64,000 bases of DNA from Pseudomonas sessilinigenes (GCF_003850565.1 NZ_CP027706.1:6014001-6078000); one strand, 5' to 3'; counted from the first letter of the stretch, positions 1 to 11,600 are shown. Notes: generated by a model not told the origin, from the sequence alone. Numbers and translations are program-made.

Positions 1-1
1 C

Positions 2-385
2 GAACAACTGAGCCAGCACGAATGCATCATCTGCCACAGCATCGGCCGGCCGGAGAGCCATTGGCGCTTCCATGCGCCGGGCCAGGTCGAGGACGTGCGG
101 GTACAGGGGCACTTCTGCTGCGACGACGGCGACGCCGCGCGGCGCTGGGCGGTGGCCGGCCACGGTGTGGTCTATCTACCGTTGTTGAACGTGGTCGAGG
201 ACCTGTTGGCCGGGCGCCTGCTGCCCCTGCTTCCGGGCTGGCAGGCCGACGCCGCGCCCTTGAGCCTGGTGGTGTCCCATCGCTCGCAAATCACCGAGTC
301 GCTGCGGGCCCTGCACCAGTGCCTGGCGCAACACTGCGCGCAGCGCATGGCGCGTTATCAGGAACTGATCCGGGCCGCCAGCTAG
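2..385 (+). CDS. fitG: LysR-family regulator, C-terminal part (FitG-like), 5' end outside window
   Basis: Only the last 127 residues are present, read in frame from base 2. They look like the second half of a LysR effector-binding domain, with the run AGHGVVYLPLLNVVEDLLAGRL typical of the region just before the C-terminus (segment AGHGVVYLPLLNV). The DNA-binding half lies beyond the left edge. It converges on fitF, and the two stop codons share the tetranucleotide CTAG at 382-385. In known fit loci a LysR activator, FitG, lies next to fitF, so the name rests on position plus family. FitG is known as an activator of toxin expression in P. protegens. The other known regulator, FitH, is not in the window. 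Confidence 0.75.
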   Translation, partial: EQLSQHECIICHSIGRPESHWRFHAPGQVEDVRVQGHFCCDDGDAARRWAVAGHGVVYLPLLNVVEDLLAGRLLPLLPGWQADAAPLSLVVSHRSQITESLRALHQCLAQHCAQRMARYQELIRAAS

Positions 386-3300
386 CCCTGGGCCATGCCC
401 CGCTCGACCAACAGTTCATGGGCCTGCCGGAACTCCAACCGGTAGATCCGCTCCTGCAGCGCGCGCAAGGCAGTGCAGCGGCTCTGCTCGCAGAGTTCAT
501 CGATCAGCCCCAGGGCCTGTGCATTGTGATCGCGCAGCAACTCGGCCAGGCGCTGCAGCTTGAGCCGTTGCTGATGATCCAGCCGCTGGTGCGCCGCTGC
601 CGGCGCAGCCACCCCGGGCAAGTTCGCCAGCTCCGCCAGCAGCGGCTCCAGGCACTGCGCCAACTGCTGGATCGACAGCGCCAGGTCGCCCCCTGCGGTG
701 CACTGCGCCTCCAGGTGCCTGGCGGCCTCGGCCAGGGCCGTGGCGCCGATGTTGCCGGCGGCGCCCTGCAGGCCATGGGCGAGAAAGCCGATGCACTGCA
801 AGTCGCCGGCGGCGTGGGCCGACCACAAGCGCTGGAGGGTTGGCCGCTGGTCATCGCGAAAATCCGCCAGCAGCTTGTGGTGCAGCGCCAGATCCTGGTT
901 CACCACCGCCATGCCCAGCGCCGAATCGATGCCCGCATGATCCGGCGCGGGAACAGCCCCGGGCAACTCGCGCGCAAGCGCCTGCAGCGGCAACTCCCGG
1001 CGCTTTATCCAGCGCACCAGGGTCCGGTAGAACGCCATGACCTCCAGGGGCTTGCTCACCAGGTCATCCATGCCGGCAGCCATGACCCGGCCCTGGACAT
1101 CGGCCTGGCTGCTGGCGGTCACCGCAATGATCGGCAGCGAACGCAGGTGGGCGTAACCGCGGATCTTGCGCGTGGTGCCATACCCGTCCATGACCGGCAT
1201 CTGGCAGTCCATCAGCACCGCGTCGAAATGCGCGTCCTCAAGCAGTAGCCCCAAGGCCTCGGCGCCGTTGGCAGCCAGCACCACCCGAGCCCCGGCACGC
1301 TGCAACAGGCCCTGCAACACATCCTGGTTCAGGCGATTGTCCTCGACCACCAGCACCCGCGATCCCGCCAGCAGTTGTCCGTGCTCGTTGTCCCTGAACA
1401 GCACCGCCGCGGGGCTCGCCGAGGGCGCTGGCAATTGCACCTGCGCCGCTCGGGGCAGGATCAACTGCACATTGAACTTGAATACCGCCCCCTGCCCCGG
1501 CGTGCTGCGTACCCAGATATCACCCTGCATCATCTGCACGAGCTTCTTCGCGATGGTCAGCCCCAGGCCACTGCCGCCGTAGCGCCGGCTGATGGAGCGG
1601 TCCGCCTGGACGAAGGCATCGAACAAGCGCAGCTGTTGCTCCTGGCTGATGCCCACGCCACTGTCGGTGACGCTGAAGCACAACAGCACCTTGTCGTCCC
1701 ATTGGCGCACCAGGCACACACCGATACAGACATCGCCGACCTCGGTGAACTTGATCGAGTTGTCCACCAGGTTGGTCAGCACCTGGGCCAGGCGCGCGGG
1801 GTCGCCGAGGTAACAACGCGGCAGCGCGGACGGAATGTCCAGGCGCAGTTGTAGCGCCTTCTCTTGCGCACGCTGGCGCACCAGCAGCAAGACATCGTCC
1901 ACCAACTGCCGCAGGTCGAAGCAGACCTGCTCCAGGCCAAGCTTGCCGGCTTCGATCTTCGACAGATCGAGCACGCTGTTGATGGTGCCCACCAGGTGCC
2001 TGGCGGCGCGGTCGATCTTCTCGATGCAGTCGCGCTGCGCCCGCTCCAAGGGCATGTCCTGCACCAGGTGGGCCATGCCGATGATGGCGTTCAGCGGGGT
2101 GCGGATCTCATGGGACATGCTGTCGAGGAATTCCGACTTGGCCTGGGTGGCCAGCTCGGCATCGCGCCGCGCGCGCTGGACCAGGGCTTCGGCCGCCTTG
2201 CGCTCGCTGATGTCGAAGATCACCCCGTCCAGGTACTGCGGTACGCCATCCACGACGATGGTCTGGCCCTTGTCATAGACCCAGCGCACCTCCTGGCTGG
2301 CGGTGATGATCCGGTACTCCAGCATGTAGCTGGCATGGCCCAGGCAACGGTCGAATGCTTCCAGGTCATCGGGGTGGACCCGCTCGCGATAACTGTGCCC
2401 GGCCAGGAAATGCGCCGCCGTGAAACCACAGAGGCCGTCGATGGCATCGCTGACGAACACCATGGTCCGCGCGGCATCCGGCAGGCTGCGAAACACCACC
2501 CCGGGAATGTTGGCGATCATCGATTGCAGCTTGCCCTGGCTGTCGACGATCGACTGCTGCACTTGCACTGCCTCGCTGATGTCCTGCAAGACCCCGGTGA
2601 CCCGGATCGGTGCGCCAGTGGCATCGCGCTGCATGACCCTGCCGATGTCCAGCACCCACAACCAGCGCCCGCTCTTGCTGCGCATGCGGTACTCGGCACG
2701 GTACTCGGGCGCTTCGCCGTCCAGGTGCGCCTGGAGCCGGGCCAGCACCGGCCCATGGTCCTGGGGATGGACCAGGCAGGCCCAGCGGTCCAGGCCATGG
2801 CCGAAGGCCTGGTCCAGTTCTTCCTTGCTGTAGCCGAGGATCCGCAACCAGACATCGTTGTTGATGACGATGCCCTGGCTGACATTCCAATCCCACAGCC
2901 CCAGCGCCCCGCTTTGCAGGGCCAGGTCCAGGCGCCGTTCGCTCTGCTCGATCCGCGCCAGGTCGGCCTTGTGCCGCCTGGCATCGCCCAGGCGCCGCAC
3001 GCCGCCCCACAGCAACAACAGGAACACTGCGGCGCTCACACCCTCGATCAGCAGCACTTGCCCCACCGGCAGCACCCCGTCCAGATCGCCCAGGGTGACC
3101 AGGGTCCAGGGACCACTGGGGTCGTTCCAGTCGAACTCGACCCGGGACAGGCTGTAGCGTCGCCCATCCAGCTTGACCAGGGGCTCGTGGACATCGAATG
3201 GCAGGCGTTCGGGAACGCCGTGGGCGAATGGGTAATCGCCGAACTGGCCAGCGGACTGCGTATTGAAGTCGGATAACGACCAGGCGCGGTCAGCCTTGAG

Positions 3301-3984
3301 CAGGAACTCTGGAGCGCTGGCGGCCACTACCACCCCACCGGGCGACAGCAGCATCTTCAGGTCGTCGCCATACTGCTTGCCCAGGCGGGCATCGAGCTGC
3401 TCGCCGTCGAAACGCACCACCAGCGCCCCGATCACCCGGTCCTGGCGGGTGCGCGACTCATAGACCGGAACCGCCATGTAGAACATCCGCGTACCGGTGC
3501 TGCGGCTGATCGCGCCATAGACACTGCTGCCCCCCGCCAGCGCCACCTTGAAGTAGGGCCGGAAGGCCACGTTCAACCCCAGCGGCGCCTGGCCCTGGTG
3601 ATCATGGGCGGCCACCACCACGCCGTCCCGGTCAAGGACGAAGGCGTGATTGGCGCCCAGCACCATGGTCAGCGCCTTGAGCGGGATAGCCGCGCGCTCC
3701 AGCAGCTCGGCGCGGGGCTCGCGCTCCAGGATCACCTGCTTCAGCGAGGGGGTATGACGCCCGAGAATGGACAAGGCGCCAATGGCAAAGCCATCGGACT
3801 TCCATTGCTGCAGGTCCGCCGCGTACTCCCGGGCCTGCATCTGGCTGCCGGCCCGGTAGACGTCCTCGACCTGCAGGCGATAACCGTTGCCCAGAACCAC
3901 GGCGGCAGCGACCGCGAGCACCACGCCCAGTGCATAGCAACAGCCCCTGTGGCTGTCGAAGAAGTTGGTCAACCTGTGCAACAC
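382..3984 (-). CDS. fitF: FitF-like hybrid sensor histidine kinase / response regulator
   Basis: A 1200-residue membrane kinase. A transmembrane segment at about 16-34 and a second at about 305-327 flank a periplasmic dCache-like sensor domain. Two PAS domains follow (about 345-475 and 485-605), then HisKA with phospho-acceptor His625 in SHEIRTPLN, an HATPase domain with an N box (NLVDNSIKF) and GGSGLGL, a receiver domain with Asp926 in LMDCQMPVMDG, and a C-terminal HPt domain with His1070 in AHGLQGAAGN. The His-Asp-His relay therefore looks intact within one chain. The start is not ATG: GTG at 3984 or the next codon TTG at 3981, behind GAGGGG. It lies downstream of fitE on the same strand and matches FitF, the insect-environment sensor of fit loci. 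The ligand cannot be read from the sequence. Confidence 0.9.
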   Translation of the reverse strand: MLHRLTNFFDSHRGCCYALGVVLAVAAAVVLGNGYRLQVEDVYRAGSQMQAREYAADLQQWKSDGFAIGALSILGRHTPSLKQVILEREPRAELLERAAIPLKALTMVLGANHAFVLDRDGVVVAAHDHQGQAPLGLNVAFRPYFKVALAGGSSVYGAISRSTGTRMFYMAVPVYESRTRQDRVIGALVVRFDGEQLDARLGKQYGDDLKMLLSPGGVVVAASAPEFLLKADRAWSLSDFNTQSAGQFGDYPFAHGVPERLPFDVHEPLVKLDGRRYSLSRVEFDWNDPSGPWTLVTLGDLDGVLPVGQVLLIEGVSAAVFLLLLWGGVRRLGDARRHKADLARIEQSERRLDLALQSGALGLWDWNVSQGIVINNDVWLRILGYSKEELDQAFGHGLDRWACLVHPQDHGPVLARLQAHLDGEAPEYRAEYRMRSKSGRWLWVLDIGRVMQRDATGAPIRVTGVLQDISEAVQVQQSIVDSQGKLQSMIANIPGVVFRSLPDAARTMVFVSDAIDGLCGFTAAHFLAGHSYRERVHPDDLEAFDRCLGHASYMLEYRIITASQEVRWVYDKGQTIVVDGVPQYLDGVIFDISERKAAEALVQRARRDAELATQAKSEFLDSMSHEIRTPLNAIIGMAHLVQDMPLERAQRDCIEKIDRAARHLVGTINSVLDLSKIEAGKLGLEQVCFDLRQLVDDVLLLVRQRAQEKALQLRLDIPSALPRCYLGDPARLAQVLTNLVDNSIKFTEVGDVCIGVCLVRQWDDKVLLCFSVTDSGVGISQEQQLRLFDAFVQADRSISRRYGGSGLGLTIAKKLVQMMQGDIWVRSTPGQGAVFKFNVQLILPRAAQVQLPAPSASPAAVLFRDNEHGQLLAGSRVLVVEDNRLNQDVLQGLLQRAGARVVLAANGAEALGLLLEDAHFDAVLMDCQMPVMDGYGTTRKIRGYAHLRSLPIIAVTASSQADVQGRVMAAGMDDLVSKPLEVMAFYRTLVRWIKRRELPLQALARELPGAVPAPDHAGIDSALGMAVVNQDLALHHKLLADFRDDQRPTLQRLWSAHAAGDLQCIGFLAHGLQGAAGNIGATALAEAARHLEAQCTAGGDLALSIQQLAQCLEPLLAELANLPGVAAPAAAHQRLDHQQRLKLQRLAELLRDHNAQALGLIDELCEQSRCTALRALQERIYRLEFRQAHELLVERGMAQG

Positions 3985-4002
3985 CTAGCCCCTCTACCCC
4001 AT

Positions 4003-4047
4003 GAACCCGTATCTGCTGGACCTGTGCCTGGTGAACCTGTACCTGGT
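4003..4047. repeat. three imperfect 15-bp tandem units in the fitE-fitF gap
   Basis: Units at 4003-4017, 4018-4032 and 4033-4047 follow the pattern GAACCTGTACCTGGT with a few changes. They fill most of the 78-bp gap between the fitE stop and the fitF start, so copy number could alter spacing or the fitF leader. Confidence 0.6.
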
Positions 4048-4062
4048 GTCCGGCCCATGACC

Positions 4063-5571
4063 TCAGCGCGCCGCCAGCCGGCGTGGAAACTCCGGCGGCA
4101 AGAAATCGCGGTCAGGATCGTAGTCGGCCTTGAGGTAATCACAAAGCGCCTTGAGGTCCTCGGGCGACAAGGTTCCCGCCGCTTGCTTGAGCCGCAGGGT
4201 GTCGAGAATGTAGTCGTAGCGGCTGTCGTTGTACTGGCGCACGGCGTTGTACAACTGGCGCTGGGCCTCCAGCACATCGACGATGTTGCGCGTGCCGACC
4301 TGCAAGCCCAGCTGCGAAGCCAGCACCGCGCCCTGGTTGGAAATGATCGATTGGCGCCGGGCCCGGACCTGGTCGGCCCCGCTGTTGAGGCCGCGATGCA
4401 GGTTGCGGGTCTGCTCCACCACCTGGCGCCGCAGGTTGTCGTTGAGGGACTCGCGCTGGCTCATCCGCTGATAGGCCTCGCGCACCTGGGAGGAGGTCTG
4501 GCCGCCACTGAACAACGGAATGTTCAATTGCAGGCCGACGGAACGCTGCTGGACATTGCCACCGTAGCCACTGCCACGGATATCGCTGTTGCCATAACCC
4601 AGGTTGTCGTTGTCGCCCACCTGGTAACGCAGCACCGCGTCCAGGGTCGGAGCGTGCCCGGCCTTGCGCGCCTTGAGGGTCTGCTGCGTCGCCTCCAGGG
4701 CGTACTGGCTGGCCTGCAAGGTGAGGTTCTGGCGTACCGCACTGTCGACCCAGCGCCGGGCATCGTTGGGCTCGGGCAGCAGCACCGGCATGTCGTGCCG
4801 CAGGCCCTGGAGGGCCGGGTATTGCTGGTGCGTCAAGGTGTCCAGGGCCTCGAAGGCATCGTCGGTACGCTTGCGCGCAACAATCCGGTTGGCCTGCGCG
4901 GTGTCATGCCCGGCCGCGGCCTGGAGCACATCGGTGCGGTCCGACAGGCCCAGTTGCAAGCCCCTCTGGGCCAGAGCCAGCTGGCGCTTGAGCGCCGCCT
5001 CTTCGGCGGTGGCTGCGGCCAGGGCGTCCTGGGCCTTGAGCAGGCCGAAATAGGCCTGGGCGCTGTCGAGCATCAGTTTCTGCTCGGCCGCCGCCAGCTC
5101 CAGCATGGCCTGCTGGTCCTCGGCCTCGGCGGCCTTGAGGCCGAACCAGCGCTCGGCACGAAACACCGGCTGGTTCAGCACCGCCTGGTAGCTGGTGCCA
5201 CTGCGCCGAGTGGCTTGCCGCGGCTGTTGCAGCGAGGTGCTGGTGCCGTTGTGCTCGGCGCTGGCCGACAGCGTAGGCAACAGCCCGGCACGGGCCTGGG
5301 GCACCGCCTCGGCACGGGCAGCCTGGTCGGCACGGGCCGCAGCCAGTTCGCTGTTGTTGTGCCGGGCATCCTGGTACACCCGCCACAGATCGCTGGGCAT
5401 GGCCTGGGGCTCTGTCGCCCGGACCAGGCCGGCGAACGGCGACAACAGTATGAGCAAGCAGCCGGCCAGGGCTCGCCGCGATAAATGCATGGATTCGGTC
5501 ATGGTCTGTTCTACGTAGGGAAAATCATTCGGCCGTAGCCGGGAAATGCAGCCACGGGACAGGAGAGGCAT
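4063..5571 (-). CDS. fitE: TolC-family outer membrane protein of the Fit type I exporter
   Basis: A 502-residue outer membrane efflux protein with a signal peptide (hydrophobic run GCLLILLSPFAGLV) and two repeats of the TolC alpha-barrel pattern, including VLEAQRQLYNAVRQYNDSRYDYILDT-like helices near the C-terminus (LEAQRQLYNAVRQYN). It would form the outer membrane channel for toxin export with FitA/B/C. The first ATG at 5571 has a very good ribosome site (AGGAGG, 7 bases upstream) and gives an unusually long 36-residue stretch before the hydrophobic core. The alternative ATG at 5502 gives a normal signal peptide but has a poor ribosome site. It starts 31 bases after the fitD stop, so it is probably co-transcribed. 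Confidence 0.9.
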   Translation of the reverse strand: MPLLSRGCISRLRPNDFPYVEQTMTESMHLSRRALAGCLLILLSPFAGLVRATEPQAMPSDLWRVYQDARHNNSELAAARADQAARAEAVPQARAGLLPTLSASAEHNGTSTSLQQPRQATRRSGTSYQAVLNQPVFRAERWFGLKAAEAEDQQAMLELAAAEQKLMLDSAQAYFGLLKAQDALAAATAEEAALKRQLALAQRGLQLGLSDRTDVLQAAAGHDTAQANRIVARKRTDDAFEALDTLTHQQYPALQGLRHDMPVLLPEPNDARRWVDSAVRQNLTLQASQYALEATQQTLKARKAGHAPTLDAVLRYQVGDNDNLGYGNSDIRGSGYGGNVQQRSVGLQLNIPLFSGGQTSSQVREAYQRMSQRESLNDNLRRQVVEQTRNLHRGLNSGADQVRARRQSIISNQGAVLASQLGLQVGTRNIVDVLEAQRQLYNAVRQYNDSRYDYILDTLRLKQAAGTLSPEDLKALCDYLKADYDPDRDFLPPEFPRRLAAR

Positions 5572-5601
5572 TGCGCCCCTCCTGTGGTCATTGCCGTGTC
5601 G

Positions 5602-8600
5602 TCAGGTCAGTGGTGGTGCCAGCAGCGCCTGGGTGGCCTGGCGGTTCTGCGGCAGGTGTTCACGAGCGCCACCGGTGTCGGCGAAGGCCGCCATGGCCCC
5701 GCTGAGCTTGGCCAGGCTCGGACCTTCGGCATCGACCAGTGCCGCCAGGTCATTGCTCTCTGGCAAGGCCGGGCGCTCACGCGACGCCAGCTCGAACAAC
5801 CCGCCCTTGCTCGATCCGGTCTGGGCGAAGCCCTGCAACAGCTGCTCGACGCTGATCACCGCCGAATCGCCCTGCAGCTCGATCTGCAAGTGGCCATGCG
5901 CCGCGGCCTGGCTGCCCAGCACCTGGCGCAGCACCAGGGCCGAGCCGGTGCCGGCGTCGGTGAGCAGCACATCGTCGCCCTGGCGGCTGACCAGGATGTC
6001 CTTGGCATCGGCCACCGGCATGATCAGGCGATCCAGGGCCTGGCCAGGGTCATCGTTGTCGATCACCACGGTACGGTAGTGCGCCCAGGTCTGCGCACTC
6101 AGGCGATAGGTATCGTCAGCACTGCCGCCGTGCAGCACGACACTGTCGATCCCGGCGATCAACGGCGGCACCAGTTCATCCTGGCGGCCGTCGACACCGC
6201 CGCCTTGCAGCAGCAGCGAAGAGCCCACTCGCTGGACGTTGCCGTAGTGGCCAAGCTTCTGCGCGCCCTGCGGCTGGACCTGGTACAGCGCCTGCTCCGC
6301 CGGGCTGTAGACGTAGGCCGAGTTCGGCGATTCGGCCGCCACGCCGATAAAGCGCAGGTCGCTGGCCGCGGCGATACCGTTACTGGCGAACATCTGCGCG
6401 CTGGCGACATCGAACCAGCCCTGGGTGCCGTCACCTTGCAAGGTCAACACGCCCTGGGCCCGCCAATGCCCTGCCACCTCGGCCAGCGCCTCGGGCAAAT
6501 TGCCCAGCCGCTCGCGCTGCCAGCCCTTGTCCAGCGCCACCAACTGCACCTCGCCCGCATTATTGCGCAGCAGCACCTCGCCCTTGGCCGTGGTCAGCCG
6601 CAACCCGGCATCCACCTGCACCGCAGAACGCAGCGGCACGTCGGACAGCAGCGCCGTGGCCGCCGGCACCTGCGCCGAGGCCACGAGCACCTGGTCTGCT
6701 GCGAACGCCGTCGCCAGCGCCTCGGCGGACATCGGTGCCTGCAGGTAAAGCTTGCCGCTCTCGGGTTCGAACAGCCGGGCGCTGGCACTGGCGTCGTCGA
6801 AGCCGAGGAACTGCAGGGATTTGCCGTGCAACGCAGGTGACGCCACCACCACCTGGCCATTGTGATACCAGACCGGCAACGCCCCCTTGCCATCGGTGGT
6901 CTTGGCCCCGAACACCGCCAAGGTCGCACTGCTGCCGTTGACGCTGGCCAGGTCTTGCCACCAGGTCGCCCGCCCCTTGAGCCAATGCTCGTTGACCGCC
7001 TCATAGGCCAGCTGGCCCGAGGCCTCGATGCGCGCCACGCGCCCATCTTCGGTCACGGCCACCAGGTGCCCGTTGAGCTCCAGCACGTTGGCCAGGGCCG
7101 GCAGGGCCAGGCGCAAGGCGCTCGGCTGGCTGCCGTCGAGGACCTTCTGCCCCGCGCCCTCCTGGCGGAACACCACCTTCTGCTGCTGGCTGTAGAAGAA
7201 AAACACCTCCGGGCCTGCGGGCTGCAACATGCTGCCGGCGAACACCAGGTCCGGTGGAATCGGCCAGGCGCTGCGGGGCTGGCCCTGGGCATCCGGTGCG
7301 GGTTGCTCACCCTCGGGCGGGGCCAGGTTGGGCTTGATCAGGGTGCCGTCGCTGGTGCGTACCCAGTAGCGGTGCGCCACCTTCGCGTCGTCCAGGCCAA
7401 ACACCGTCACCAGGGCCGCGGCGCTGGGCTCCAGCATCGGCGCACCGAGGCTGTAGACCGGCGTGGCACGCTCGGTGGCCTGCTCCTGGTAGCCCTGGAG
7501 CAAGGTCTTGAGCGTATCGCCATGCTGCTGGCTACGGGCCGACAGTTGCAGCAAGGCATCATCGCCTACCACGCCCACCAGCTCCATGCGATCGCCGAGG
7601 ATGCGGAAGTTCAGCTCGGCCTCGCGCTCCTTGAGCTGGTAGCGCCGGGCCAGGTAGACCGCGTCGCCCTCTTGCCAGAATCGGCTGATGCGTCCGGCGC
7701 TCTGGTTGAACGAGGGCGCGAACTGCGCGTCCACCTTGCCGGTGGCGATCTCGACACGCCAGGCCGCGGCGTTCTCGGCATCGACGAAGTAGGCATGGTC
7801 GCCGACCACCGCCCCCAACTGGGCATTGCGAGCCTGCTCCACCTGGGTGTCGGTGAACAGCATGCGCTCCTTGGCGACGTCGTAGAACGCCCGGCCGACA
7901 TTGCGCCCGCCATGGCTGTAGTTTTCCACCGTCACATACTGGCCATGCAACTGGTGAGCCTTGGCCAACTCGCTCAGGTGCTGTTCGATACGCTGGCCCG
8001 GCACCTGCCATTTGCTCGCGTCTTCTTCCACCACCTGGGTGCTCAGGCTCGTGAAATCGACTTCACGCACCTCGCCCTTGGCGTTGACCAGCAGCACCTG
8101 GCCGTTGTGCGCCGGATCGAGCTTGACCACCACGCCGCCAACTTTCAGCTGGTCCTTCGCCACGCTGATGGACTGGTCCGCCAGTTGGCTGGTGTCGATG
8201 ATCCAGCGCGACGCAACCGTGCCGGCCTCGCTGGCGAGTTCGACCTGGGCGCCTTCGTTGAGCCCCACCAGATAGCGCCCGCCGGAGCCCTTGACCTGGT
8301 AGTTCAGGTAGCCATGCAACTCCTTGGGCAACTCGGGGACGATCAACTGCCGGTCGCTTGAGTCCAGCAGCACCTCGACCGGGGTCCAGACGTACTCCTG
8401 GCGAATCCGCCGGATGGTCTCCTCGCTGGGGAAGATGTAGAAGTCGTAGTCGAAGCGCCGGTCCTCCTCGAGCCTTCGGATCACGTCGAAACCGGTGTCA
8501 TGCCGGGTGGTGGCCCCGGGCAGGATCATGTACTCGTAGCTGATGTAGGACTTGGGCGTGCCCGGCAGGATCAGCGCCCTGCTGTCGCCATGCTCCAGGG

Positions 8601-11600
8601 CCTTGGTGTCCTGGCCGTAGCCGATGCCGCTGCGCACCTCGATCGCCTGGTCACGGTCGTGGATCATCCGCGGGAAGTCCCCGGCCCAGAAGAAGTAGTT
8701 GATCGCCCCGGAACCGGTGGAGCCATGGTGGGTACGGTAGATGTACTGGCTGTCGAAACCGATCTGGTTGTTGCGCAGGTCCAGGCGCTTGACCACAGCT
8801 CCAGCCAGCGGCACCAGCACCTGCTTGTCCGCATCGTAGCGATAGCCGTTGCCCTTGTAGGCCTGGTCCAGCGCGTCGAAGTAGCGCCCGACCGCCTTGG
8901 CGTCCTCGGCCACCGCGCCGAAGGCCTGGGCCAGCGCCGTGAAGCCCACCGCCAGGCCGCCGAGGATCACCCCCGCGCCACCCAGGGCCGCGGCCGCCGT
9001 CGAGGCGCCCAGCAGCCCGGCGCCAACCCCGGCGGCGCCGGTGACGAAACTGGCCGAATCGAACGCCAGCTGGGTGCCGAATACCGCCTTCTGCACATCG
9101 TTTTCGGCGTGGGCCAGCTCATAGGCATCGAGGCCGACCATGGCCCCGCCGAACAGCAGGCCCGCCCCTTCGTTGACCGTGTGGCCCAGGGTCGAGGCGA
9201 AGTCTCTGAGCGAGGTCTGGGCGGCCATGGCTTCGCCACGCAGCGCGGTGCGCACCAGCTCGGTGACCTTGGCCACATCCTGCAAGGTGCCATGGCCGAT
9301 CTGCGCCAGGCCCAGGTAGCTGTGGATCTTCAGCGCAGTGGCCAGGTCCGGTGCGAGCGTTCCCTGGGCGGCCTCCTGGCGGTTCTTGTCGGCGAACCAC
9401 TGGATCAGCGTCTGCACCGCGAACCCGGCGTTCAGGCCATCCACCGCCGGTGCTTCGCCGACGCCGGCACGGGGGCGGATCTGCCCGTGCTCCAGGGTGA
9501 AGTGTTCGTTGAACACGCGCATGTGCTCATCGACGAACCGGCGAAATTCGACGAAGGTGCCGTCCTCGGTGGCCAGCCAGCGGGGCTCCAGTTGCGGTTG
9601 ATCGCGGTTGATGAACTGCACCCGATAGCCGCCCTCCTTCGGCTCCTCGAGGGTGCCGATGATCGGTATCCAGTGACCGTCCAGCTGGTGCTCGGCGGCC
9701 AGGCGGATGCTGGCGGCCTCGAAGCGCGCGCCCCACTGTTCGGCGTCGAAGGTGGTCAATGCCGCGCCCAGGCGCAGGTCCTCGCTGACCCGCTGCTGGG
9801 CGCCCACCGCCTGCTCGACCTGGCGGCGCTGGCCAATGACCCCGGCCAGCTCCTGGGGACGGGACAGATCGGCGACATCCAGGCCGTTGCCCACCGGCAC
9901 CTGGGCCATCTTGGCGGTGTCGATCTGTACGAGGTTGAAGGCCGGCTGCGACTGGCTGCCGAACGATCCGTAGTGCGCGGCCAGCTTGCGCGTCACCAGG
10001 TGCTGCTGCATGGCACTGGCCAGCGCCTGGGTGGAATCGAAGGCAAAGATGCCCACGTTCGGGTCGTAGAAGTAATAGCGCTGGCCTTCGGCCCCTTGTG
10101 TGCTGCCTACCATCATCGAGTGATTCTGGGTATTGAGGGCGAACATCGCCGTGCCCTTGCTGGCGGCCAGCCGCGCCACCACCTCGGACAGCTTGAGTTG
10201 CCCCACCTCGGTCGAAGCCTGCACCGCGTCGACATTGGAGTGCAGGCGGATCAGGCTGTTCTTGAGCAGGGTCGAACTGCCCGCCTCGGGGTCGGCGGAG
10301 GCCAGGAACAGCTTCTGCACCAGGCTGTTGACGCCGGCCTCGCCGCCACTGGCCAGGGCCACGGCCATCGCCCGCACCAGCGGGTAGCAGCGGCCACCGG
10401 AGCGGTCGCCCACCAACGACAGGTAGAAATCCTGGGGCGCCAGCTGGCCGAAGACGCTGCCGGCCTTGTGGAAGTCTTCACTGAACACTGCGGTCTGGCG
10501 CAGCACCTTGTCGATGTATTCGGCCTGTGCGGTCTCGCTGATGCGTGCGCTCAGGGCACCGCGCTGCTGGGGCGTGAGCGAACCGTCGAGGAACAATCGC
10601 TTCATCTCCAGGGACGACATCTTGTCGTCCACCCCGGGAATCTTGATCTGGCGAAAATCCCGCAGGCCGTCGTTGAACGCCGTGCCCCGCGCACCGCGCT
10701 GGTAGGCCTCGGCAATGGCATACCGCTCACCGATGCTGCTGGTGCGCTCCTCGCCTCCGCCCTGGATCGCACTATCGTCGGTGCGCACCACCGCGGCGCT
10801 GCCCTGGCTGGCCTTGATCTGCTGCCAGAGCCAGGTCTTCTCCACCGAGCCGGCTTCACGCAGGACCGGGTCGTACTGCGCCCGGTAGTAATCCTGGGTG
10901 AGATTGAGCTGCTTGATCTGCTGGTCGATCAGGCCCTTGTCGCTGGCCGTGCGCCGCCGATCCTGGAGCTCGAAGCGCTGGTCGACCACCTGCTGGATAT
11001 CGGCGTTGACCTTGGCCTGGACCTCCTCGCGCAGCCGGTTCCAGGCGGCGATCGCCGGATGATCGGGAGCGAAGTCCCCGCCGCTGTAGACGCCGTCGGC
11101 CACCCCGTCGCTCGCCACCCCGAACTGGGCCGCGACCTTCTTCAGGTTCTGGTGCACCTGCTCGCGGTAGGCGGCGAACTCGCTGTGGTTGCGCGCCTGC
11201 ACCTGGGCATCGGCGGTCTGGATCGCCAGGGGCTCGGCGCCCGCACGCAACTTCGGCCAGACCGTGTGGCCCTCGCGCTGGTACTCCTGACGCTGGAACA
11301 CCAACTGCCACTGGCCATCGAGGTACTGCATGTAGGCCGCGGCCAGGCCTTCGGCGGTGCCGGCGACCTGATAGTCCTTGTAGTCGACCGCCATCACCAC
11401 GTTGTCGTACAGCAACGAGCTGTTGACCCGGCCATCGTGGTAGACCCTGAAGGTATCGGCATCCAGGCTGGTCACCACCAGCGAGCAACCGGACAAGGTG
11501 CCGGTGAACAGGAAGCTGCCTGCTGCCGCGTGCTTGGGAATGTCCACATAGGCCGGCGCGGCATTGGCCTGGTTCGGCCCGTTGTAGCCGAGGAAGTACG

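Noticed and set aside
3598..5484. 628-residue open frame antisense to fitF/fitE
   Set aside because: Shadow frame; both genes beneath it are well supported.
5602..6200. RTX nonapeptide repeats at the FitD C-terminus
   Set aside because: Only isolated GGSADDTY-like fragments; no repeat array.
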